Source of the DNA: Cylindrodendrum hubeiense
Lineage: Eukaryota; Ascomycota; Sordariomycetes; Hypocreales; Nectriaceae
Direction: 5' to 3'
NCBI GenBank assembly: GCA_014621425.1
Contig: JAANBB010000127.1
Span: 1 to 64,000 of the forward strand
Length of the DNA stretch: 64,000 bases
Positions 21,815 to 32,473 of this stretch are shown one piece after another (the stretch's first letter is position 1; the number at the start of each line of letters is the position of its first letter). A program made the position numbers and the translations under genes. The notes below the pieces were generated by a model. The model was not told where the DNA came from. It did not search any database and worked only from the letters and a program-made list of their open reading frames with translations.

Positions 21815-23767
21815 ATGAGCTCAAACGCCGACGCTCTTGCCCTTCCCCAGACCATCCTGAATGGATTTGGTCTCCTCGCCGTATTTGTTGCTGTTATTGC
21901 ACTCGGGGCTGAACGCATACGACGGGTGAGAGAGTATGACAAAGGGCACGAGACAACCAAGCAAGCCCTTGTAGGCTGCTTTAGCAACAAGCCAGTCAGC
22001 GCATTGGGGTCTCTAATGGGGCGCCATGCGCCAGTCTTGAAAGTGCCAAGTATTGCGGGTCTCATAGAAACAGCAGACAGAGGCCTGTGGACAAGCACGA
22101 CCTTAGATCACATGCCTGAGATCCACCCTGAACTGACCTGGGTACCCTTGTACGAGTCTGTGTTTGACGACTTGGTGCCTATTCTGCCGCAACTGCCAGA
22201 TTCGTGGAAAACCAGTTATTCGACTGCTAGAGTCTTCGATAAATTGAAGAGCACACGAACCCACCTCAAGCATAGATCAGTATTCGCCGACAGCCGCCGC
22301 CACCTACTCCAGGACGGAGACCTGGTGAAGAGTGTTCGAAGGTTGCCAGGAACAGCAAAATCGTCCAAAGATCAGGGAAAAGGACTGGCAAGGGTAAAGG
22401 CAACATGGCTTGTCGGGAAGAAGCCCTGCATCCCGGTGACTAGGGAAGAGTTTGTTGCTCTCTCTCTGATGATGGGAATGCCTATCACCAAGAGCCACGA
22501 CGGCCACTACTCCGGTATTGGAGCTTACGGATTATCCATTGACCTCGCCCACACTGAGGCAATTTGGAAGCTCTCTCTGGTAAAGGGATCCCGCATCCCG
22601 CGACATGCACCCTCCATGGGAAGCGGCTACACATCCCTGATGGCAAAGCATTTGGCATGTGGAAGCATACCGTTCGCAGAAAGCGCTGACTGGATTCGTT
22701 CCGTTTACGTGACAGATGAGGTGCTTACTGCTGTGAAGAATGGCCTTTGCATCATGGACACGCGAGCATATGGCGGCCCTTCTCTAGAATTCCTTCGACG
22801 TCTTCCAGGAGACAAGGCCGTTGATGCCTATTATGGACTTGCCAAGGAGCACGAAAACCACGAAACGGGATCCATCTTGGATGCCGGTGCCAAGCCGGTT
22901 GGCGAATGGGCTCGCCTTGTTGCTGGCATCGCCTTTGGAGGGCTTGTGCCCCAGGCTGACCAGAATGTTATCGAAGCTGTCAGATTCACCGTCGGCGGAA
23001 ATGTGGATGGATGTGTCCAGAATTTAGAGTATCTGGTCGATGCGCTTCACAGCGGCTCTCCAGAAGGAAAGAACATATTTGGAGAACGAGTAGCAGAGCG
23101 CACAGAGGCAAAGGGTCACATCTACGTGAACTACAACTACCCTTCAAGCGATAAGAACCCAAGAGATGCGGCATCTACCTTCGCGCGGTATACGAACCTC
23201 CTAGAACACGTCGTGGCTCGTTCGGAGAAACCCTTGGTGTCTAATACTGCTCTCCCATCGAGAGCTTTCGCTGATGATGGCACGGATCTCGAAAGCGGGC
23301 TCAAGCTACCGACTGCGAACGATGATACCCAAACAGCCAAGGGGACCGCAATCAACGATCCGGTTTCCGACCAGCCTTCAGATCACGTCTTTGAAAGCAC
23401 AGTCGCACTCCTAGACGCCACATACCGAGCTGCCGTGAAGAATAGAAAAATACAAGCCGAGGGTGAGAAGTGGTGGCATCTGCAGCCGGACCAAAGAACG
23501 ACGCTCAGCCCCGAGGAACACAAACTTGTCAAGGAAGACCTTGGAGATTCCCTCGAGATCATTAGGGAGGCCTTGAGTTATGGTAATAAGATTCCGTTGG
23601 AGCATGCCTCTATTATAGTTCGCTGCATCTTGGCTGCGTGGGCCGACACCGTGCCCCAGATCGATGTGATGGAGCATGTCCCAGTCAGGACAGACCCTTC
23701 GGGTTTTGGAAGCGGTGCGGGTATGATATCAATGGATGCATTTCCTTCAGTAATGGCACTGAGCTAG
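21815..23767 (+). CDS. Hypothetical membrane-anchored protein, 650 aa
   Basis: Single exon, 650 aa, ATG at 21815. One clear membrane segment lies at residues 13-30 (ILNGFGLLAVFVAVIALGA), followed by basic residues, so it is probably a signal-anchor protein with the long C-terminal part on one side of the membrane. Residues 90-450 look globular, with Trp/Gly-rich blocks (TWVPLYESVFDDLVPILPQL; GHYSGIGAYGLSIDL), and 480-540 are disordered. I do not recognise a domain or catalytic motif. Such architecture occurs in fungal hypothetical proteins found beside heterokaryon-incompatibility or stress genes, but that does not establish a function. Intact and codon use looks normal, so it is probably a real gene. 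Confidence 0.7.
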   Translation: MSSNADALALPQTILNGFGLLAVFVAVIALGAERIRRVREYDKGHETTKQALVGCFSNKPVSALGSLMGRHAPVLKVPSIAGLIETADRGLWTSTTLDHMPEIHPELTWVPLYESVFDDLVPILPQLPDSWKTSYSTARVFDKLKSTRTHLKHRSVFADSRRHLLQDGDLVKSVRRLPGTAKSSKDQGKGLARVKATWLVGKKPCIPVTREEFVALSLMMGMPITKSHDGHYSGIGAYGLSIDLAHTEAIWKLSLVKGSRIPRHAPSMGSGYTSLMAKHLACGSIPFAESADWIRSVYVTDEVLTAVKNGLCIMDTRAYGGPSLEFLRRLPGDKAVDAYYGLAKEHENHETGSILDAGAKPVGEWARLVAGIAFGGLVPQADQNVIEAVRFTVGGNVDGCVQNLEYLVDALHSGSPEGKNIFGERVAERTEAKGHIYVNYNYPSSDKNPRDAASTFARYTNLLEHVVARSEKPLVSNTALPSRAFADDGTDLESGLKLPTANDDTQTAKGTAINDPVSDQPSDHVFESTVALLDATYRAAVKNRKIQAEGEKWWHLQPDQRTTLSPEEHKLVKEDLGDSLEIIREALSYGNKIPLEHASIIVRCILAAWADTVPQIDVMEHVPVRTDPSGFGSGAGMISMDAFPSVMALS

Positions 23768-25096
23768 CTTGCCGAAGTTTCTCTGTTGGGTACAATGAGA
23801 AAGCAGAGTTTGAAAGCCATAAACATAAATAGGATATTTACTACCAGTGTCGGAGCGAGGATATGAGGTAATGTACTGGACCTTCTGGAATGGGTCCTAA
23901 TTTTTGGTCATTTAAATATAGAAGTAAAATCTAATAACTTGGTGGATTAACTAAGCAGGCGTGTCACTGGGAGCCTACAAGGGAGAGGGGTGACAAAACC
24001 TGTAACTGCGTCGAAAATACATCCAGCTTTTTCGACTTTACTATAAGACAGCGTTATTAATTGATGCATAATAAATAAGATAAAGTATCCATAAGATGCC
24101 ATGCATCTAATAAAATGAGTATACTGATCTGGACTATTTAATTGAAGTGAGTGACAGAAGCAGCTAGAAGCAACGCCTTGATTTTGGAACGGCCTTGGTA
24201 GACGACAGGCAAGGTGGTGGAAGCGATCCAGCCAATGGAGTATACCACTGTCGTGGATCCACGGAGGATAATGAACCCAAAAAAAGAAAAGAAAAAACGC
24301 TGGGAAGTCACATTAATAATATGCATGCCATGGAGGCGGTTTGGGTAGCCACGGCCCGGGCAGGCCGACAGAGCGTTCCCCGGGCTTTTCCCTACAGCTG
24401 AATGACACAATTTGGGCTCATCGCATGTGCCCTTGAGAAGTTATTTTTAGACCCTGAGCAATTGTCATAACTTTCCCATAATAGTGTAGCATTTTAGCAG
24501 CACCGATCCTACCAATGAGGCGTCGGGTGTGGTTGGATCAGGTGCCTGGAGTATGGCCAGAACGCAGACCCAAGAGCATGTTGTAACCACTGGCTATCGC
24601 GTGCACATCAGTCGCCGGCTGAAGGAATTGCCTCGGTAGGGGGCTTTGTTTCATGGGCTGGGCTGACATGGGCCTCTGACGAGGCTGAGTAGGACGTCTG
24701 GAACGACCGCCGCAGCCATGCATACCGTGAGACAAGCCATCTTCAACGCACATCACATGTGTAGGTGGTCGCGTCGGAGGTGTCTTTAGATTTAACTGAT
24801 TGGATACTGTAAGACCACACAATCGGCGTTTGGGTTCATAGCCGCCGGCCGTGTCTCCGCTAAGAACCAACTGCATATTCACAAACGGAAGGTCGGGACA
24901 ACCAACACACGTCTTGGGCGGGGTCTTTGGATCCTTTAGATATGAGATGACGCCCATCCACCGGGGCTATTATGCTCCGGTCTCACGTACGAGCCTCCCA
25001 TTTATTTCTCTCCATTCAGCACACTTCCTTCTGATCCACCTGGTGTGTGTCTCTCACTGAGCATCTACTTCCAAATTTCTTCTGCCATCCCAAGCC
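23768..25096. other. Intergenic region at the left edge of the gene-poor part
   Basis: AT-rich in 23,870-24,130. No gene supported. Frames on the minus strand at 24,540-24,960 have no recognisable domain. Confidence 0.4.
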
Positions 25097-28000
25097 ATGA
25101 CATCAAAGGTATATCTGTCTCACCCCGTTAAATATTCGTCGCCGGGCAGCATCATCTGATGAGTATCGCAGCGCCGAGCCGTCCGAGCAGGTTCTGCCGC
25201 CACCCCGAGTGGCTCTGGCACATCCCCCGCCAACGTCGACGAACCCATCCCCTCAATTGAAGACCGCGCCTTATCCGACGATACTTCGACGACGACTAGT
25301 CATTCCCCGCGTTTTCGAACGCCTTCTGTGTCTGTTTCCCCTCCAGCTTCCTCGAGGAGCGCTCGATCTGCAGTCGGCAATGCAAGAGGTAGTAGGACAG
25401 CCGCCCAGGCGCGGTCGGAAAGCCACGGCATCGACTCTGCTTTGAATCTCATGAGGCTCTCCAGCCCCGATGGAATAGGAAACCTGTCTGACGTGGCCAA
25501 TGCAATCGATGCTGTGGGCCGAGGATCAGACAGTCGCTCTGTGTCGCTCGCCCCAGAAGATCAAAGCAGCAAGGACAAGTCGAAGACACGTGAACAATCG
25601 TCTCGAAGGAGACGTTCAAGCTCCAAGGTCGTCACTTTGCGCCATGATGTCAAGGATGAAGAGCTTCCAAAAAACGCTTTCCATGACCCATCCTTCCAAC
25701 AGGCTTTTAGGGACGCAAAGAATCTCATGTCAAATATGCGAGACGTGCTAGGAAGCACCTCGCTACATAACGATCCCGACTCTACGATGCGGAGACTCCA
25801 TAAGGAGGCTGGAGACTTGGCTGGCTTCAAGTATCCATCCACACGAACTGTTGGTTTTGTCGGCGACTCTGGTGTTGGTGAGTTATTTCGCTACGATTTA
25901 TAAACACGACTGTAAATGTCTAAGTATTTCTGGTATAGGGAAAAGTAGCCTTCTAAACTCTCTCCTCGACTCTCGGGGTCTTGCTAGAACTGTAAGTTCA
26001 GCGTTCCAATGCCTTCATATCTTATTTTACAGTATTGACAGGGAGTAGAGCAACAGCGGTGAGGCATGTACATGTGTCGTCACAGAATACCACCATCACC
26101 AGCACGATACCTTGGCCATCGACGTGGAATTGTTCTCAATGGAGGAGATCAAGGACCAGCTCTTGGATCTCCTCCAATCCTACCGCCACTTCCACTTTAA
26201 CCAGAATGATATGGAGACTGCTGAGAGAGAGGATATGGAAGAAATTGCAAAGCGAGCACGATATACTTTCCACTCTATGTTCTGTAATCGCATGAGTGAT
26301 GACAAATTTCTTGTTGAAAATTCGGAAGACAAGGTGTTGCGAAGTCTAATTTCGTGGGCGGCAGACGCAAGGCCCTCGGAAATTGCCTCGCGCGAATCTG
26401 GTCTCTCATTGGAGACATGTTCTGCCAAGTTAATGCAGCTCTCCTCAGAGCCAGCCTCAGAGCGACGACCATCGAAGTGGCCGTTTATCAAGAAGATCAA
26501 GTAAGTTGTAAATTGATTGCGGAGTACTCTTTACAGTAATCACTAATATTTCGCAAGGCTGTTCCTCAACGCGCATATCCTCAGCAAGGGACTTGTCCTT
26601 GTTGATCTTCCAGGTATGTAGAACCGATATTGCATGAAAGGAGCTAGAAATGCGATACGAGCGGTAACCTGTCAGGTCTTCGCGATATGAATGTGGCCCG
26701 AAGAACAATCACCGAAAGATTCTTGCTCGAATGCGACGAGATCTTTGTCGTTTGCAACATTGGACGTGCCGTGACCGATGCAGGAGTCGAAGCAGTGTTC
26801 GAGCTGGCCCGCCAAGCCAAATTGTCCAACGTGGGGATTATCTGTACCAGATCTGACGTGAGTTATCACAACTTGTTCTCCGATTCGTTCGAGGTGTTCC
26901 ATGTCAGGAATTGACCATTGGCAAATAGGATATCCAAGCCGAAGAAGCCAAGAAGGACTGGAAAGGGCAGAAATCGAGGAACATCCAACGACTCATTGAC
27001 GCAGTTGCGGCTGACATGAGAGATTTTGATAACATCGAGTCCGAGCTTGCGGAATATGTTGATGAAGATGACCTTTCAGACAATGAGATAGCTGATCAAC
27101 TAGGACTTCTCAAACGTCAGAAGCTTGTCCGGTTAGTGGATGATCTTTCTCTTAGTCGATTTCCGCGTCGACCAAGTCCCCCAAGCTTATTATCTAACGT
27201 ACTTCTCCTCTAGCAAGCGAACGAATGATCATAGGTTTGAGTATGCCATAAATTTCCACTGCAATGGACGCCAACGCTAGATACTAATGCGTGGATCGCT
27301 ATTCTAGATTGCACGCTTATCTTGTCACAACACGGAATGCAAATATCGATAAGAAGCTTCACGACCTATATAGCAGCAAGGTGCCGAGTGGTGACCTCAG
27401 AGTGTTCTGTGTGAGCAATAAAGATTACTGGGATCACAGAGATGAGCCAAGAGATACTGCTCTGCCTCATCTTGCGCTGAGCTGCATCCTTGAAGTGCGA
27501 AAATATTGCATCTCCATTGTAGCAAACAGCCAACGTCGCATCGCTGCTTGCTATATGAGAGACGAGATACCGGCTCTTCTTGCTCAAATAGAACTGTGGG
27601 TTCAATCTGGCGCAGGCAGTGCTGATGCGGAGAGGAAAGAGGTTGTCCGTTGCACGTTGACTGAACTCGAAGGTCGACTGAAAAGAGTAGGTAGATATAA
27701 AAAGAGCAAATTTTGATACGGTGGCTCGGCGAGAACAGTCAAGCTGACGAGGCTGGCTAGGATCTGAGTTCCAACTCGTCTAGTGTCAATAATATCGCCA
27801 GATCGATGAAGGAAGCCTTTTTGGAACAAATCTATCAGAGTACGTGGTTGTTTGTCTACCTCCCTCCATATCTCATGCTTTCCCATTACGGTTTCTACTC
27901 CGGATAACTAATAATTTATAAAAGACCGGCGAATCCCTGACTGGAGCGAGTCGGCGATGGAAGCAGGATATGAGTGGAGTACAGTAAGTATAACACTTCC

Positions 28001-29127
28001 CGGCTGAGTATAATCCTGACTGACCTGTGATAATTAGTGGCACCATGGTGAGTTATTGGATCCTCCTGAATAAACCACTTGTTCCGATTACCAGAGTCAC
28101 TTTGGTTGACAGTATTATAGCGTCGTACGCTGCATTTTGCCGACAATACGGTGATTATTCCACCCCGGCAGCTGGATCACACAACTGGAACGAGGAGGCC
28201 ATCGATGGAATGGTCAAGGATCTGAAAAGACCCTGGAAGACTCTCTGCAGTCATCTGGTAGACCAAGAGACTCAGGTAGAAAGTCTTGTCGAGGAGTTGA
28301 CCGATTGGTCGATTCAGTACCTAGGTAAGTTAACTCGTCAAAAGGACCGTGCTCTCTTGTCCCCAACCTTCTGGATCCCTACTACACGTGAATTAAACTC
28401 AAAGCCTACTTTTATCTACCCAAGAGGACTGTTATGGTCAAAAGACTTTCTCCATTTGCTTATTGATTCTACTTTTAGATTGTGGTCTGAGTGACATGCT
28501 AGAGATAAATGCCCCTCTCACGAATGTACTTGTCTCTCAACAGCACGTTCTGGTGGGAAACATTGAACAAGTTTTCGAAGAGTTTCGTGTTAACTTGAAG
28601 TGAGTTGGTAGTCATCTTCACTGGGTGCTTAGAATCGACCACACTGACGGTCAATTCCCCAGGATGCTACGTACGGATGCGATGTCAGGCATCCGGACCT
28701 CTATGATTGGAGACTATTTGAATAGACCCTACAGATCATGCAACCGAGAATATGGTGAGCAAAAGAAACCTCTAATTTCAAAATTTATTTTGAAACATTA
28801 CTGATGTATTTGGTGGCTTTAGGGAGAGGGAGTGATGCACGACGAAAGGGTATCATGAATGACGCGCTTGCCTGCGAAGACCTATTCAGCGATCTGATGA
28901 GAAATTTCAGAAGAATCTTTCGTCTCCTTGCGAAGGAGACTCAAGAGAAGATTAATGCTGTGGTTGCGACTTATCTCACCTCTATCCATGGCACGTTGCA
29001 AATTATTCTTAACGATAATGTCGCGTTGGAGAGCGAGCAGGATCCTGCGTTCCGCCACCGTGTGGGTGAAGCCGTTAGTGAGGGCAAGGATGAAATCGAC
29101 AGAATCAAAGCTGAGATTAGTGATTGA
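25097..29127 (+). CDS. Dynamin-like large GTPase, nuclear GTPase SLIP-GC (NUGGC)-like
   Basis: Sixteen exons can be joined in frame: 25097..25108, 25172..25877, 25939..25991, 26049..26500, 26558..26613, 26676..26857, 26929..27131, 27214..27234, 27308..27686, 27761..27839, 27925..27983, 28038..28047, 28121..28324, 28479..28599, 28663..28754, 28823..29127; 977 aa. After a disordered N-terminus the G domain has a P-loop (GDSGVGKSS, about residues 234-242, split by an intron), DLPG (about 423-426) and TRSD (about 484-487). A helical C-terminus follows with the YAAFCRQYG block found in SLIP-GC-like proteins. Fungal members are lineage-variable and of unknown role; animal SLIP-GC is an interferon-inducible nuclear GTPase. 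Two microexons (21 and 10 nt) need RNA support. All joints keep frame; the first exon is the least certain. Confidence 0.82.
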
Positions 29128-29918
29128 TAAGGTAGAAATTTCTTTCAGGTTTTTTTCACAGACACGTAAGAAAGTCAGCTGTCGAGAAGGATGTATCTTA
29201 TTGGGATGTGCATCGCAACCCGCCTTATAGCCTTGAAGTGAAAATGAACTGAGAGGCAGAACTAGGCTAGCTGGGATGAGAATTGAAATAGCGATAAATA
29301 CAAAGAGGGCTCGGTTATGCAAGCGGATGCTCTGCCTGATTCTATTTTCTACATGAGGTCCCCCCCGTTTGCCGAGTATAGCAGCATATATTTACGGCCA
29401 TTTCATAGCTTAGCTTGTTAATCACCATGTGTACTACAAGATAAGCCCTCCATTCTATATGACAATTCTCTTCTAAAAAGTTTCATTGTCCGATGGGTAG
29501 AAACGTAAACCGGGTAATGCTAATCTAACCTACTAGCATCAAAGAATGTCTGGTCTTGACGAAAATCTGGGCAATGTAGTAACAATCATGTATTAGGTAG
29601 TTAAGCGAGTAATTGACAATACGAATCCTGAGAAAGTGTGATCGTACGTTAAGAAAAGAAGTCATCATTAAATGGGGCAAAATAATTGAGAATTAAGGGC
29701 TGTGGTATCAGCTGGGCTGGAGCCCGGAGAAAGTAATGTAAACCGGGTAGGTACACTCGGGTCTGTCAAGGTCTGCTAAGATGCCTTAAAAGAAAGAGAC
29801 CGACACTATTTTAATATCCCTAGTAGCTCGCACAGCTCGTGTGTCATCCCTAGCCAATCTGCCAAATCCACCCAAGACAATAGTATATCACCTATAACAG
29901 GCTTATTGATATATTTTC
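29128..29918. other. AT-rich intergenic region
   Basis: Low-GC spacer between the GTPase and the convergent secreted-protein gene. No coding sequence supported. Confidence 0.4.
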
Positions 29919-30365
29919 TTATTTTGGATCCGTAAGTAGCCAGCATTTCGCGCTCTTCCACTGGTAACCGGCCTGACTCCGGCCAGGCGCACACGTGTTC
30001 ACTGTGTTCATGGTATTTCCCTTGCATCCCCAGTCGTCCCACACATAACAGTCGCACCATGGACGCCAATTATCGCCCACCATATTCCAGCAATTGACCG
30101 TATTCAAACTCTTCGTCCCCTTGGGCTGCCGAAAGTCGTGACAATCACCCTCCTTAAACCCGTCGAAGCGCCTCCTATATCCGGTCCAGGGAGTATGGGT
30201 TGGATCATCTCTTTGCCAAAAGGCCATCTCCCCCGCGTAGTTGGTGCAAATGTTGTCCTTGTAGAAATTGATTTGAGTAGCCTTGCCTGGCGCATAGTTC
30301 GCCTGAACTCCTGCACTAAGTTGCGCTATAATGAGTATCGCAGTTGGGAGCGTGGGGAGCTGCAT
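29919..30365 (-). CDS. Small secreted cysteine-rich protein (effector candidate)
   Basis: Single exon, 148 aa, ATG at 30365. Residues 1-22 form a signal peptide (hydrophobic IILIIAQLSAGVQA-type core, probable cleavage before NYAPG). The mature part of about 126 aa has eight cysteines (40, 75, 92, 104, 106, 114, 125, 141), enough for four disulphides, and is rich in Trp and Asn. No enzyme motif is recognised. Small size, secretion, even cysteine number and an AT-rich, repeat-bearing neighbourhood are the usual marks of fungal secreted effectors or antimicrobial-type proteins; this is inference and no homologue is identified. Confidence 0.72.
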   Translation of the reverse strand: MQLPTLPTAILIIAQLSAGVQANYAPGKATQINFYKDNICTNYAGEMAFWQRDDPTHTPWTGYRRRFDGFKEGDCHDFRQPKGTKSLNTVNCWNMVGDNWRPWCDCYVWDDWGCKGNTMNTVNTCAPGRSQAGYQWKSAKCWLLTDPK

Positions 30366-30612
30366 CTTGGCTAGATGGTGAACTGGAAATGATGAGTAAC
30401 TTGACTTGTTAGATGACTATTTGTACGAACCTTGAAATGATTACTGGAAGATGAAATGTCAACTGAAAGATGTTGTTTCTTTAGTCAAGACGTAGTATGT
30501 TATTGTATGGCAATGCGACTCGAATATGGGAGAATCTGGGCGGATTTGAGCTATTTATTATCGTGATACAAGGTGATAGCTGTGGAATCATGTTAGCTAT
30601 GGAATCAGTCAA

Positions 30613-31006
30613 TGTTGAGGCTCATGCTTCAGCTCATGCTGACAGGCAGGGTACATGCTGTGGCGCATCACAGCCAGCGCTTCAGCTCGACCCACTGTGA
30701 ATTAATTACAGTGGCAAAGCTATAAGCATAAAATCTAAGTGGCCAATATTAGGCTAGTGGCATGACGTGAGATCAGCGGCGACTGCTTCTACAATACGAG
30801 GTGCCACCCGCGTACCGCGTTAGTATTGAGACCAACGTTTCATCTCATGCTGACAGGACCTATCCTGTGGCTGAGGACAGCCCTTTGACCTAGCCCACTG
30901 TAATTAACCGCAGCAACAACGCTATTAGGATAGAAATCTAAGTGCTTACTGTTTACCTAATCACATGGGGCGAGACCAGCATTGTGTTATTTTTACAATA
31001 CGAGGC
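30613..31006. repeat. Diverged tandem duplication, two units of about 190 bp
   Basis: Unit A (about 30613-30802) and unit B (about 30825-31006) share the same order of blocks: a CTCATGCTGACAGG box, a CCACTGT(G)AATTAA box, an AAATCTAAGTG box and an ACAATACGAGG box. The blocks in between have diverged by substitutions and small indels. No coding potential; may be a decayed transposon end or local duplication. Confidence 0.6.
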
Positions 31007-32158
31007 ACGTTAACATCTTCCAATCTTCATCTACTCTCTATAAATAGCTGCAGCAAATATTATTGTTCGTATTCAATTTCGGCACCCTTTCTGAATGAAT
31101 GGTGCCACTCCCTGTAATTATGCCATCTGAATCATTTGTACTCATGTTTGCCCATGCTATGCCTCATCAGCATAATATTGCCATGTAGCTGCAGTGGACC
31201 CCCAAAATTCTGGGCCATGAGATACGTGGCGTGGGGCAGGAAACCGATATTGGTGCAGCGATCAGCTGCGTAATATGGGGATTTGGAGACTGAGATGATT
31301 CACCCGAATGCGGATAATCTGAGAGAGATAGGACGTGAAAACAAATTCAAGAGTTTTACTGCACTGCTAATCATACAAGGAAGCGGGTAGCGCCAAAAAC
31401 ATCCCTGTCCTTCATAATTTTGCGAAGACTTCGGGGTTTGATGTGGGTAGCATGGTTGTGAATGAGCATATCAATCTACTCCGCCTTTGCATAACTCCAA
31501 CTAGAACCAGTATAACATCACCCGGTTGAATGCGGATGATTACAGATTGATGATGATGCAAATCCATTCCGTGATTTCTTAAAAACTAACGACCGATTTA
31601 TTTTATAACCATGCTACTAGATTGGAGATCTATGAAATCTCCCGGAACATCCCCCAGACTCGGCCATATGGGCTTTCATCCTCCCCTTTTAACTAGGGAG
31701 TGGAGTCTGCCGCGTTCAGGGCATCTATCGGAACTATTTAAGATTCTCTCAATCTCAACCGCCGGCTTTCAGGGCAATCGAATCGTAGTCGAGATATACG
31801 GCCAACGAAATGCGCACACGAAGCTAGGGTTAGGGAAATGGCCTGAGTATTATGTTTAATTTGACATCTATTCGATCCTGGACTTTGAAGATCCTAGGTT
31901 GATGAAGAGGTTCAAAGCCGTACTCGATCAGCGTACTGTGACAGGTCGATGCCTAAGATGGGAGCCACCTACTGAAGAGTAGTAAAAGATGCTCCAATAA
32001 TGGCCTGGGGCCGAAAAAACATAGACGAGAAATCGATACGGCTAATTTCTTTCTCCGAGTTTCTATTGAGAAGAGTGTTTTACATGGCTGTCGACACCGA
32101 AAGCAAACACGGGATACTTAATTGAGTCCATGCGCGTTCCTTCGTCATCCAACTAATC
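31007..32158. other. AT-rich intergenic region, no gene seen
   Basis: Low-GC DNA up to the tRNA gene. An 82-codon frame near 31,611 has no recognisable feature. Confidence 0.4.
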
Positions 32159-32250
32159 GGGGATTTGGTCTAGGGGAATGACGTTTGTTTTGCATTGTCT
32201 CTTCGACAAGAAGCATACAAAAGGTCGGGGGTTCAATTCCCTCAATCTCC
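32159..32250 (+). tRNA. tRNA-Ala(UGC) with 21-nt intron
   Basis: Full cloverleaf: acceptor GGGGATT/AATCTCC (one G-T pair), D arm GTC/GAC, anticodon stem TTTGT/ACAAA, T arm GGGGG-TTCAATT-CCCTC, discriminator A at 32251. Anticodon TGC lies at 32191-32193. A 21-nt intron (32195-32215), itself a hairpin TTGTC/GACAA, follows position 37 as in canonical eukaryotic tRNA introns. Confidence 0.88.
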
Positions 32251-32473
32251 ATTTTTGCCTCATGCGCGGCGGATTCATGAGATTTATTTCGACGGGCAAC
32301 GAATTCATGAAGGAATGAATATATCGCATAATCACATCATTTCCTGTATTTTCTTGTTATATGATTTTTATTCATTTTTTCCGATATCGCGAACAACAGC
32401 CCCGGCTTCACGATAGCAGCCCCGGTTCCGGGACCCACATGTCCCCGGCTGCCTCTGACCGCAGTCTCTAGCG

